The notes under the pieces were generated by a model that saw only the letters and a list, made by a program, of their open reading frames with translations, was not told where the DNA came from and ran no database searches. Source: Rhodobacteraceae bacterium UBA3069 (GTDB lineage: Bacteria > Pseudomonadota > Alphaproteobacteria > Rhodobacterales > Rhodobacteraceae). Taken from it: a DNA stretch of 13,944 bases. The DNA lies in NCBI GenBank assembly GCA_002366795.1, contig DFBX01000036.1, positions 1 through 13,944 of the forward strand. Direction: 5' to 3'. Of the stretch, positions 5,577 to 13,335 are shown piece by piece (the first letter of the stretch is position 1; every line of letters starts with the position of its first letter). The translations under genes and the position numbers were made by a program.

Positions 5577-7119
5577 AGCCGTCCTGAAGGGAATAGGTGC
5601 CGGGATCGTGACGGCCGCAACCGGAAGCGTTCCCTCCCTTGCCCGCGCCCAACAAAGCGGACACATCAAGATCGCTTCGATCAAAGTGATCGACACGCTG
5701 GACCCTCACTTCACCGGGTTCCTGTCCTCGATCCAGATCATCAACAACATCCACAATGGCCTGCTCAAGATTGCCTATGATGGTGAGAACGTAACGTTCG
5801 AACCCGATCTGGCCGAAACATGGGACCTTGAGGATGACAAGACCCATGTCTTCAAGCTGCGCGATGGCGTGAAATTCCACGACGGCACCCCCTGCGATGC
5901 AGAAGCGGTCAAATTTTCGCTGCTGCGCGTCAAGGAAGGCAAGCCCAAGTCGCCCCACGCCTGGAAACTGGCGCTTCTGGAGCGCATCGAGGTTGTCGAT
6001 CCGCTCACTGTCAGACTGATCTTCTCACAGCCCTACGCCTTCCTGCCGGTCGCGTTGAACGGCTCCACAGGGCGCGCGGGCACGATCGTCAGCCCCGCCG
6101 CCGTGCAAAAATACGGCACCGATTACGGCCGCAACCCCGTGGGAACCGGGCCTTTCAAATTCGTTTCCTGGAAGGAGAACGACTCCATCGAGCTGGAGGC
6201 CAACCCCGACTATTTCGAACCGGGTCTGCCGAAACTCGAACGAGCAACTTTCGTTCTCATGAACGAGGCCTCGACCGCGCTCGCGGCGCTGATGTCGGGC
6301 CAGATCGACGGCATGACGGACTGCCCGATGCAGTTGGTCAATCAGATCGAAGCTTTCCCGAACGCAACGCTCTATGGCGAAATCGAGGGCAACTACACCT
6401 TTGTCGGCATGAACTGCAAACGCAGTCCCTTCGATGACATCAATCTGCGTCGTGCCGTGGCTTGGGGGCTTGATCGCGATACGATCGTGAAACAGGCCTA
6501 TTTCGGACGCGCACAACAGGCGTACACTCCGATTTCGCCCCCCATGACCGATTTCTTCGATCCCAACATCGCGACCAGCGGGCGCGGCCAATGGTATGAT
6601 CTCGACAAGGCCAAGGCGTTCCGCGCGAAAGCCGCAAACCAAGGTGAAGTCGAAGCCGTCTACATGATGGCCGAGCGTGGCCCCGTCGGCACCCGTATTG
6701 CCCAGACCGTCGCGCCGATGCTGGCCGAAATCGGCATCAAGGCAAAGCTGGAGCTGGTCGAGCCCGCAACATGGGTCAAGCGCCGCAACGGGGCTGACTT
6801 TGATCTCTATGATTTCGAATGGGTGGCCGACCTTGACCCGGACGAGACCCTGTACCCTGAGTTCAAGTCAGACGGTGCATGGAACTTCGGCGGCTGGGTC
6901 AACACCGATTTCGACGATCTTTGTGCCCAAGCGCAGGTCGAGCTCGATCCGGCAGCCCGTCGCGCGCTCTACTACAAAGCCGAAGACCTGCTGATGGATG
7001 AAGCCGGCATTGCGGTCATGGCCCATATGCCGATCTACAAGGTGTTCTCAAACAAGGTTAAGGGCTTCAAATACATCCCTGCCGACCTCGTCAACCTGCA
7101 CAGCGTGAGCCTCGACTAA
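5515..7119 (+). CDS. ABC transporter substrate-binding protein, family 5 (Dpp/Opp-type), Tat-exported
   Basis: The 534-residue periplasmic receptor captures peptides or related compounds and delivers them to the permeases encoded next. The N-terminus carries a twin-arginine-type signal: FGRRAVLKG (R20-R21), then a hydrophobic stretch with A-T-A-A-T-G, and a likely cleavage after ARA at residue 45. The SBP_bac_5 core follows, with typical stretches such as IDTLDPHFTG, LAETWDLEDDKTHVFKLRDG, VKFHDGTPCDAEAVKFSL, GTGPFKFVSW, and LRRAVAWGLDRDTIVKQAYFG. Length is normal for the family. Start 5515 is chosen because it gives the Tat signal; its ribosome binding site (AGGGA, 9-base spacing) is moderate. 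The frame also extends to ATG 5407, but that extension would bury the signal peptide. The stop TAA shares its last base with the next ATG. The ligand is not identifiable; the hydrolase in the operon suggests a gamma-glutamyl or amide compound. Confidence 0.92.
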   Translation: MTKLDHKKVLAERLSARFGRRAVLKGIGAGIVTAATGSVPSLARAQQSGHIKIASIKVIDTLDPHFTGFLSSIQIINNIHNGLLKIAYDGENVTFEPDLAETWDLEDDKTHVFKLRDGVKFHDGTPCDAEAVKFSLLRVKEGKPKSPHAWKLALLERIEVVDPLTVRLIFSQPYAFLPVALNGSTGRAGTIVSPAAVQKYGTDYGRNPVGTGPFKFVSWKENDSIELEANPDYFEPGLPKLERATFVLMNEASTALAALMSGQIDGMTDCPMQLVNQIEAFPNATLYGEIEGNYTFVGMNCKRSPFDDINLRRAVAWGLDRDTIVKQAYFGRAQQAYTPISPPMTDFFDPNIATSGRGQWYDLDKAKAFRAKAANQGEVEAVYMMAERGPVGTRIAQTVAPMLAEIGIKAKLELVEPATWVKRRNGADFDLYDFEWVADLDPDETLYPEFKSDGAWNFGGWVNTDFDDLCAQAQVELDPAARRALYYKAEDLLMDEAGIAVMAHMPIYKVFSNKVKGFKYIPADLVNLHSVSLD

Positions 7120-8069
7120 TGCTCTTACAGGCACTGGGAAAGATCGCGCAGACGCTCGTTGTCTTGTTTTTCGTCTCGGTGGCCAGCTTCGGACTTCTGA
7201 AGCTGGCGCCCGGCGATCCGATTCAAATCATGCTCGGGTCGGAATATTCGCAGGAAAGCTATGACTCGCTCAAAACCGAACTCGGACTCGATCAGCCCTT
7301 CCTCGTACAATACGCGGATTGGGCCGGGCGGTTCATACAGGGCGATTGGGGGACATCCTATGTCGCACGCGCGGAAATCTTTACCTATGCCTTTAAGGAG
7401 GCGCTGCCCGTCACTTTGACGCTCGCCTCCTTTTCCCTTGCCTTCGCAATCTTGATCGGCGTGCCCCTTGGCGTGCTGTCCGCAGTCAAGAAAGACACGA
7501 TTTTTGACGCCGGGTCCGCGGTGCTTGCCCTGACGGGCACCGCCTTTCCGTCCTTCCTGCTGGGGATCCTGCTGATCTGGTTCTTCGCGGTGAAACTCCA
7601 GCTGTTTCCGGTCATGGGCTATGTCTCCCCTTGGGAGAATTTCTGGCTGGGCATCTATCACATGATCCTGCCCGGATTGACGCTCTCGACCTATTTCATC
7701 GCCATGATCACCCGCCTGACCCGCGCGACACTGATCGAGGTCATGGAACAACCCTACATCACGGCCGCTCGTGCCCGGGGCGAGCCCAGCTGGCGTGTTG
7801 TCTGGGTCCATGGCGTGCGCAATATCGCGATGCCGCTGGTCACCATCCTTGGCCTGCAACTGGGCGTTTTGCTTCAGGGCACAGTGCTCACCGAAACCGT
7901 CTTCAACCTGCCCGGCATCGGCCAGATGCTGACCTCGGCGGTGCTGGGGCGTGAATACTTGGTGATGCAGGCCGGTGTCATGATGACGGCCGCGCTGTTT
8001 ATCGGGGTGAACCTGCTGGTCGATCTTTCTTATCCCTTCCTCGATCCACGGCTGAGGGCCCGCAAATGA
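7119..8069 (+). CDS. ABC transporter permease, DppB/OppB type
   Basis: The 316-residue inner-membrane permease forms half of the translocation channel. It has an N-terminal membrane helix (about 10-28), the family segment LKLAPGDPI, the ELGLDQPFLVQY loop, and five further helices in the BPD_transp_1 domain (about 96-310). The cytoplasmic EAA loop, which contacts the ATPases, is TAARARGEPSW with its conserved glycine at G221, followed by RNIAMPL. The FNLPGIGQ motif and the C-terminal LDPRLR are typical of OppB/DppB. Its ATG overlaps the stop of the binding protein (TAATG), and its own stop overlaps the next start (ATGA), so translation of the three genes is coupled. Confidence 0.95.
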   Translation: MLLQALGKIAQTLVVLFFVSVASFGLLKLAPGDPIQIMLGSEYSQESYDSLKTELGLDQPFLVQYADWAGRFIQGDWGTSYVARAEIFTYAFKEALPVTLTLASFSLAFAILIGVPLGVLSAVKKDTIFDAGSAVLALTGTAFPSFLLGILLIWFFAVKLQLFPVMGYVSPWENFWLGIYHMILPGLTLSTYFIAMITRLTRATLIEVMEQPYITAARARGEPSWRVVWVHGVRNIAMPLVTILGLQLGVLLQGTVLTETVFNLPGIGQMLTSAVLGREYLVMQAGVMMTAALFIGVNLLVDLSYPFLDPRLRARK

Positions 8070-8965
8070 GCATTCAAACCCCCGAGGCCCCAACCACGCT
8101 GCCCCCGGCTGCACCGCTCGACACGGCCAACAGATCCCGCCGGTCGGTCTTTGTCCGTCGTCCGTTCTTTACGATCGCCCTGATTGTCGCCGTGGCCTAT
8201 CTGGTGGCGGCGATCTTTGCGCCGCAGGTCGCGCCCTTTGATCCTGTGCAGCAGGATTTCAACGTCATGATGCAACCGCCGACGGCCGCGCATCTGTTCG
8301 GAACGGACAGCTACGGGCAGGACATTCTTTCGCGGGTCATCTATGGCGCGCGGTTTGCCTTGATCATCGGCATCTTCGCCGTGCTGATCGGGGCGGCGGG
8401 CGGTCTTGTGATCGGGCTTGCCGCGGGGTTGTCCGGGGGGGGGTCGGAATGGGCCTTGATGCGCCTTATCGACGCGATCCTCGCGCTGCCCTCGCTTATC
8501 CTCGCCGTGGCATTCATCGCAATTCTCGGTCAAGGCGTCGACAAGGTGGTGATCGCCGTCGGGCTGTCAATGATCGGCCCCTTTGCACGCACCGTGCGCG
8601 GTGACGTCCTGCAGGTTCGCGTCCAGCTCTTCATCGAGGCGGCGCAGCTCATGTCCATCCCCTACCTGCGCGTGGTTTGGCGCCACGTGTTGCCGAACGT
8701 CATTTTCCCGCTGGCGGTACAGGTGACAATCCGTATTTCCGAGGCGATTCTTGTTTCGTCGTCGCTCTCGTTTCTCGGGATCGGGGTGACCCCCCCGACC
8801 CCTGACTGGGGGCTGATGATTGCCGAAGGACGCGACTTTGTCAGCTTCGCCCCCTGGATGTCCGCCATGCCCGGCTTTGCGCTGGCGCTTCTGCTGATCG
8901 CGCTCACCATCGTCGGCGATGGCATCCGGGAAGAGTTCGACCCCAAACTTCGGAAAGACCCATGA
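8066..8965 (+). CDS. ABC transporter permease, DppC/OppC type
   Basis: The 299-residue second half of the membrane channel has the OppC-type N-terminal helix (about 34-53) and the segments LFGTDSYGQDILSRVIYGAR and SFLGIGVTPPTPDWG typical of DppC. BPD_transp_1 helices span about 95-285. In the EAA loop (FIEAAQLMSIPYLRVVW, then LPN) the usual glycine four residues after the second alanine is serine (S197). This is unusual but leaves the E191-A192-A193 core and the downstream LPN intact. The 34 N-terminal residues are proline- and arginine-rich and cytoplasmic. It overlaps the upstream permease and the downstream ATPase by 4 bases each (ATGA). Confidence 0.95.
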   Translation: MSIQTPEAPTTLPPAAPLDTANRSRRSVFVRRPFFTIALIVAVAYLVAAIFAPQVAPFDPVQQDFNVMMQPPTAAHLFGTDSYGQDILSRVIYGARFALIIGIFAVLIGAAGGLVIGLAAGLSGGGSEWALMRLIDAILALPSLILAVAFIAILGQGVDKVVIAVGLSMIGPFARTVRGDVLQVRVQLFIEAAQLMSIPYLRVVWRHVLPNVIFPLAVQVTIRISEAILVSSSLSFLGIGVTPPTPDWGLMIAEGRDFVSFAPWMSAMPGFALALLLIALTIVGDGIREEFDPKLRKDP

Positions 8966-9948
8966 CAGAACGCATGACAGACGTGGCTCTGCCCCCCGTC
9001 CTCACCCTTCGGGATCTGACGGTTCATCGCGGCGCGGCCAAGATCCTCGACCGTGTGAACCTGTCGCTCGGGCAGGGAGAAACGCTGGCGCTGGTGGGTG
9101 AAAGCGGCGCGGGCAAGTCGACGATCGCCGTGGCAATCATGCGGTTGCTCGGCAATGCCAAGATCGATGGCACAATCGAGCTTGCCGGTGAAGGCGACCT
9201 GCTTGCCCTGACGGAGCGCCAGATGGTCAAGCTTCGCGGTCAACGTCTTTCCATGATTTTTCAAGACGCAGGTGCGGCCCTGAACCCGTCCTATACCGTG
9301 GGTCGTCAACTCAGCACGACCCTGCGCCGCATCCAGGGTCTATCCAAGGACGCGGCCCGCGAAAGGGCCGTCGAGCTTTTCACCTCCGTCGGTATCAATG
9401 ACCCCGAAGGGCGCATGTCGGCCTTTCCGCACCAGCTTTCGGGGGGAATGCAGCAGCGCGTGATGGTCGCCATCGCCTTGGCGGGCAGCCCCGATCTCCT
9501 GCTCGCGGACGAGCCGACCTCTGCGCTTGACGTCACGATCCAGGCCCAGATCGTCCGCCTGATCCTGACCTTGACCCGTGAGCGCGGCGCGAGCTGCATT
9601 TTCGTGCTGCATGATCTCGCGCTTGCCAGTCAGTCCTGTGACCGGATTGCAGTGCTTTACGCGGGTCAGGTTGTCGAAAGCGGCCCGGCACATGATGTGT
9701 TGGAGCACCATCGCCACCCCTACACCCAGCAGCTCAAATCCTGCGTGCTCGAGATTGGCACAAAGACCCTGACCGCGCCCGAGGGCACGGTGCCGTCACA
9801 CGCCCAGATGCCGCCCGGATGCCGATTTTCCACTCGCTGCCCACGCGCGTTGCCCCGCTGTGCGGGAGAGGCTCCGCCCCTTGTGCCGGTGCGTTCGACT
9901 GCCGCCGGTCCGCTTGATCACCATATTGCCTGTTGGAATCCCGAATGA
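8962..9948 (+). CDS. ABC transporter ATP-binding protein, DppD/OppD type
   Basis: One of two ATPases powering import, this protein is 328 residues long. Motifs in order: Walker A GESGAGKST (46-54), Q-loop Q101 (IFQDAGAALNP), signature LSGGM (159-163), Walker B LLLADEP with D183/E184, and H-loop H217. All catalytic residues are present. The C-terminal oligo_HPY region (GCRFSTRCPRALPRC, then a late Cys) places cysteines at 287, 293, 300 and 324. This spacing is associated with a [4Fe-4S] cluster in characterised Opp/Dpp ATPases; the cluster here is inferred. The start at 8962 overlaps the permease stop by 4 bases; an alternative ATG lies four codons later. The stop overlaps the next ATPase start by 4 bases. 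Confidence 0.95.
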   Translation: MTERMTDVALPPVLTLRDLTVHRGAAKILDRVNLSLGQGETLALVGESGAGKSTIAVAIMRLLGNAKIDGTIELAGEGDLLALTERQMVKLRGQRLSMIFQDAGAALNPSYTVGRQLSTTLRRIQGLSKDAARERAVELFTSVGINDPEGRMSAFPHQLSGGMQQRVMVAIALAGSPDLLLADEPTSALDVTIQAQIVRLILTLTRERGASCIFVLHDLALASQSCDRIAVLYAGQVVESGPAHDVLEHHRHPYTQQLKSCVLEIGTKTLTAPEGTVPSHAQMPPGCRFSTRCPRALPRCAGEAPPLVPVRSTAAGPLDHHIACWNPE

Positions 9949-10952
9949 CCCTACCCCCCCAAGCGCCAAACGCACCGCCGGTCCAACCGATCTTTGAGTT
10001 GATCGAGGTCGAACAGGTTTTCGAGGTTCCCAAACCCGGACGCCCCCTGTTCAGTCGCGATACCGTGGGCCTTCGGGCCTTGGACGGTGTTCGGCTCAGT
10101 ATTCGCAAGGGCACCTCTCTGGCGATCGTCGGGGAAAGCGGTTCAGGCAAATCCACTCTGCTGCGTGTGTTGCTTGGCCTCGACAAGCCGAGCGGCGGTC
10201 GCGCGCTCTATCGTGGCAAACCAATCGGCGAGGCCCGCGCCCAAGGCACCGACTTTGCCCGCGACGTGGCGATGGTCTATCAAGATGCACGCGGATCGCT
10301 CGACCCGCGCATGACGATCGGGGCGATCCTCGCAGAGCCCCTGCGCCACTTCAACATCGTCCCGCCCGAAGGCGAAGCCCAACGCATCGCCCATTTGCTG
10401 GATCGTGTTGGCCTCCCCGTCGACGCGGCCGAGCGTTTTCCATCGGGCTTGTCCGGTGGCCAAGTGCGCCGCGTGGCAATTGCCCGCGCGCTGGCCTCGG
10501 AGCCTTCGGTGCTGGTCGCTGACGAGGCGGTCTCGGGTCTTGACGTCTCAACGCAGGCACAGCTCTTGACGCTGTTGCAATCGTTGCAGCGTGACATGGG
10601 GTTGACGCTGGCCTTCATCACCCATGACCTTGGCGTCGCGAGCTATCTCTGCGAAGAAATCGCCATCATGTATCTGGGCCGCATCGTCGAGACCGGACCC
10701 ACTGACGCCGTGCTCAACGCGCCTGCACATCCCTATTCGGCGGCCCTGCGCGCCGCTGCACCGCAGTTTTTCGAACCGTTATCCGAACCGCTGCCGGGCG
10801 AGATTCCAAGCCCGCTTGATCTGCCAAAAGGTTGCCGGTTCTCGACCCGCTGCCCGGTGGCACAATCCGATTGCCAATCAAAGGATCCGCAACTCGGCAA
10901 ACTGGGCTCTGGGCGGGCCGTGGCTTGCATCCACCCGATCACGCAAGCCTGA
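9945..10952 (+). CDS. ABC transporter ATP-binding protein, DppF/OppF type
   Basis: The 335-residue second ATPase contains Walker A GESGSGKST (63-71), Q-loop Q113 (VYQDARGSLDPR), signature LSGGQ (169-173), Walker B VLVADEA with D193/E194, and H227 (FITHD). The segment DEAVSGLDVS replaces the commoner DEPVSALDVS but keeps every catalytic residue. The insertion RDTVGLRALDGVRLSI before Walker A is typical of DppF/OppF. C-terminal cysteines at 297, 303, 310 and 328 repeat the oligo_HPY cluster pattern of its partner. ATG 9945 overlaps the preceding stop (ATGA); a TTG four codons upstream is disregarded. The hydrolase gene follows after 74 bases, with an inverted repeat at the boundary. Confidence 0.95.
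   Translation: MTLPPQAPNAPPVQPIFELIEVEQVFEVPKPGRPLFSRDTVGLRALDGVRLSIRKGTSLAIVGESGSGKSTLLRVLLGLDKPSGGRALYRGKPIGEARAQGTDFARDVAMVYQDARGSLDPRMTIGAILAEPLRHFNIVPPEGEAQRIAHLLDRVGLPVDAAERFPSGLSGGQVRRVAIARALASEPSVLVADEAVSGLDVSTQAQLLTLLQSLQRDMGLTLAFITHDLGVASYLCEEIAIMYLGRIVETGPTDAVLNAPAHPYSAALRAAAPQFFEPLSEPLPGEIPSPLDLPKGCRFSTRCPVAQSDCQSKDPQLGKLGSGRAVACIHPITQA
10922..10949 (+). repeat. Inverted repeat at the end of the second ATPase gene
   Basis: GGCTTGC (10922-10928) and GCAAGCC (10943-10949) are perfect inverted copies around 14 bases, ending directly before the stop codon at 10950-10952. In the transcript this would form a hairpin at the transporter/hydrolase boundary that could protect or process the mRNA. 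No T tract follows, so it is not a simple terminator. It also overlaps coding sequence, so chance is possible. Confidence 0.4.
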
Positions 10953-11026
10953 CCCATAGTCCGCACGGCGCCCGTTGGCGTCGCCCCGTTCACAGCCTTC
11001 AATCCAACCCCGACAGGACGACTGAC

Positions 11027-12616
11027 ATGTTCAACTTCTTTTCCGCCCGGCGCCCCAGCACCCTCGCCCCGAAAGCGATGATCGCCTCCTCCCACCCGCT
11101 CTCAACCGCCGTTGGCCATGAGATATTGGCCCAAGGGGGCAACGCCGTCGATGCGGCCCTCGCCGCTGTTGCGGTGCAATGCGTGGTCGATCCGCTGATG
11201 ACCGGTATCGGCGGCGACTGTTTCGCCCTCTATGCTCCGAAAGGAGGCAAGGTAAAGGCGCTCAACGGGTCGGGTCGTGCCCCCGCCGCCGCTACCATCG
11301 AGGCGCTAAAGGCCGCCGGTCTCACCGACAGCATCCCCCAGACCAGCCCACATGCCGTCACGATCCCCGGTGCGATTTCGGCATGGTGCCGCCTGCATGA
11401 GGATCACGGCTCCCTGCCGCTTGACCTGCTGTTTTCCCGCGCGATCGGCTATGCTGAGAACGGCTATCCGGTGACCCCACGCGTCGCCATGGACTGGGCC
11501 GCCAATGCGGCGAGCGTGGGCGGGGACGAACATGCAGCCAAGCTCTTCCTGCCCGGGGGCAAGGCGCCCAGCGTAGGCCAGATGCATGCCCAGCCGCTTC
11601 TCGGCACCCGCCTGCGCGAAATTGCGGCCAAAGGCGCGGCGGCGTTCTACGAAGGTGAGGTCGCCGCGAAGATGACCGCGCATCTGCGTTCACTTGGCGG
11701 GCTGCACACCGAAGAAGATTTCCATGAAGCCCGCGATCAAGCCCATTGGGTCGACCCGATTTCGGCCAGCTACGGCGGCTACGATGTCTACGAATGCCCG
11801 CCAAACGGTCAAGGTTTGGCGGCGCTGCTGATCCTGCAGATACTGTCGCGCTTTGATATGGGAAAAGGGCTGTCGGAAGCAGACCGCATCCACCTGCACG
11901 CCGAGGCGACCAAGCTTGCCTATCATCACAGGGATGCATTGATCAGCGATCCTGCATCCTGCCCCGATGTCATCGAGACGCTGCTGTCGGACAAGGTCGT
12001 GGACAGGCTCGCCGCGCGGATCGACATGCACCGTGCGCTGCCGCCGACGCTGTGGGACGAGCCCGAGCACAAGGATACGATCTATCTTTGTGTCGTCGAC
12101 GAGGACGGCAATGCCTTGTCCTTTATCAACTCGATCTTTCACGGCTTCGGATCAACCCGCCTCGATCCCGCGACGGGCGTGCTGTTCCATTCGCGCGGGG
12201 CGTCTTTCCGGCTGATCGAGGGACATCCCAACGCCATCGCCCCGCGCAAGCGGCCCATGCACACGATCATTCCGGGCATGTTGTGCAAGGATGGGATTGC
12301 GTCAATGCCGTTTGGCGTGATGGGCGGGCAATATCAGGCGGCCGGCCATGCGGCGTTCCTGTCTGCCGTGCTGGATCTTGGCATGGACCTTCAGGAAGCG
12401 ATGGATGCACCGCGCAGCTTTGCCCATGGTGGCGAATTGCAGATCGAACCCGGTGTATCGGAGGAGGCGAGGGCCGATCTGGTGTCACGCGGACATGTTC
12501 TGGCGCTCCAGACCAGCCCCATCGGGGGCAGCCAGGCGATCCGTATTTGCCCCGAGACAGGGGTGTTGACCGGCGCCAGTGATACCCGCAAGGACGGTAT
12601 GGCCCTAGGGTTCTGA
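11027..12616 (+). CDS. Gamma-glutamyltransferase-superfamily hydrolase (HpxW/YwrD-like), cytoplasmic
   Basis: The 529-residue product belongs to the Ntn-hydrolase gamma-glutamyltransferase family. A precursor of this family cleaves itself so that a threonine becomes the N-terminus and nucleophile of the small subunit. Large-subunit marks are SSHPLSTAVGHEILAQGGNA, VDAALA and TGIGGD (59-64). The predicted cleavage is D350|T351 in HKDTIYLCVVDEDGNALSF, followed by FHGFGS and RGASF; the late glycine-rich loop is GVMGGQYQ. The D-T-I-Y form, rather than T-T-H-F-S, points to the oxamate amidohydrolase (HpxW)/YwrD-like branch rather than classical periplasmic Ggt. No signal peptide is visible. The start at 11027 has AGGACG upstream; the open frame to 10832 lies inside the ATPase gene. 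As last gene of the transporter operon it probably hydrolyses the imported compound. The true substrate (gamma-glutamyl peptide, oxamate-like amide or other) is not determinable. Confidence 0.88.
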   Translation: MFNFFSARRPSTLAPKAMIASSHPLSTAVGHEILAQGGNAVDAALAAVAVQCVVDPLMTGIGGDCFALYAPKGGKVKALNGSGRAPAAATIEALKAAGLTDSIPQTSPHAVTIPGAISAWCRLHEDHGSLPLDLLFSRAIGYAENGYPVTPRVAMDWAANAASVGGDEHAAKLFLPGGKAPSVGQMHAQPLLGTRLREIAAKGAAAFYEGEVAAKMTAHLRSLGGLHTEEDFHEARDQAHWVDPISASYGGYDVYECPPNGQGLAALLILQILSRFDMGKGLSEADRIHLHAEATKLAYHHRDALISDPASCPDVIETLLSDKVVDRLAARIDMHRALPPTLWDEPEHKDTIYLCVVDEDGNALSFINSIFHGFGSTRLDPATGVLFHSRGASFRLIEGHPNAIAPRKRPMHTIIPGMLCKDGIASMPFGVMGGQYQAAGHAAFLSAVLDLGMDLQEAMDAPRSFAHGGELQIEPGVSEEARADLVSRGHVLALQTSPIGGSQAIRICPETGVLTGASDTRKDGMALGF

Positions 12617-12888
12617 GCGCACAGTCCTGCAGGGCCTTTTCGCCTGTGTTGCGGATGCAGGCCGACCTGCGGCAGACGTCTTTCGCAAGCCTCTGAAGGC
12701 CTTGCGGCGCTGAATATGTGTTTGAAGGAACCCTAACGGGCAGTGCACGGCTGCGATTGAAGTCTCGTCCCGCACTGCCCGGGAGTGGTTTGCGTGCAAA
12801 CCATGAAATGGGGTCAACGGGGGCCGCGCCCCCTCGCGTCGCGATACAGAATGTCCACGTCGAGGGACTTCTGTCCGCGCGCCCCGCC
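12617..12888. other. Gene-free convergent region with clustered inverted repeats
   Basis: No gene is seen between the convergent hydrolase and the chimeric lysis gene. Three exact inverted repeats lie within 97 bases: CGGGCAGTGC/GCACTGCCCG (12737-12746 and 12772-12781, 25-base loop), TGGTTTGC-GT-GCAAACCA (12786-12803) and GGGGGC/GCCCCC (12819-12833, 3-base loop). The last is followed by TCGCG-T-CGCGA (12834-12844). They may end transcription from both sides, but none has a T tract. Confidence 0.6.
12786..12803. repeat. Perfect 18-base palindromic inverted repeat
   Basis: TGGTTTGC and GCAAACCA flank GT, giving 8-base arms with a 2-base centre, the geometry of an operator for a dimeric repressor. 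It sits 86 bases past the 3' end of the TetR-derived fragment, so it might be a relic of that regulator's site. A hairpin role is less likely because the loop is too short. Confidence 0.4.
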
Positions 12889-13335
12889 CTATGCCTTGAT
12901 GTCCTGTGGCATCGATATGCCGCGCAGATAGATCGCGAAAACCCGCGGCGCGTCGAGGCGAATTTGCCCCATATCACCGGCGATCAGGGATTGCATGACC
13001 AGTCCCTGGATGGTGCCGACGAACAGCGTCGCCGCCGCCCCCTCATCCAGATCAGGGCGCAATTCCTTGCACGCCTTGCCGGCCGCGATCAGGTCGCGCA
13101 GGCGGTCAGCCAGCTCATCAAGATCACGAGGCCGACGAACCGCCGCCTCGAGCATTTGACGCTGGATTTCATTTGCATTCTCCCGATTTTCCAGACGTTC
13201 CACCATCCGTCCGGCGCATTCGCCCGAACGACGCAAGGACAGTAGAAACAACAGAATGGTGAACCCGACAGTGGCCCATTTCCCGATAGCCAGCGCAAAC
13301 CGGCTGCCGGTGAAGCATGTGATCAACGCTCCCAT
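12889..13335 (-). CDS. Chimeric ORF: phage-type small membrane/coiled-coil protein fused to a TetR-family C-terminal fragment
   Basis: The 148-residue frame is built from two unrelated parts. Residues 1-80 contain a membrane segment (about 12-33, ALAIGKWATVGFTILLFLLS) and a charged coiled-coil stretch (about 36-65, AGRMVERLENRENANEIQRQ). These end in MLEAAVRRPRDLDELADRLR, the character of the small protein that accompanies M15 lysis peptidases in Rhodobacteraceae prophages. Residues from about 81 (LIAAGKACKELRPDLDEGA, then FVGTIQGLVMQSL and RVFAIYLRGI) read as the last two helices of a TetR/AcrR-type ligand domain, without the helix-turn-helix. The junction is near base 13095. ATG 13335 shares one base with the peptidase stop (TGATG), so translation is coupled; an ATG at 13365 is an alternative. 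Whether the hybrid is functional is unknown; I treat it as a likely recombination product. Confidence 0.6.
   Translation of the reverse strand: MGALITCFTGSRFALAIGKWATVGFTILLFLLSLRRSGECAGRMVERLENRENANEIQRQMLEAAVRRPRDLDELADRLRDLIAAGKACKELRPDLDEGAAATLFVGTIQGLVMQSLIAGDMGQIRLDAPRVFAIYLRGISMPQDIKA

Noticed and set aside
7125..8114. 329-codon minus-strand open frame opposite the DppB permease
   Set aside because: Reverse-complement shadow of the permease, with no domain and no ribosome binding site.
10832..11026. 65-residue N-terminal extension of the hydrolase
   Set aside because: It lies within the ATPase gene, has no ribosome binding site, and the family similarity begins just after the ATG at 11027.
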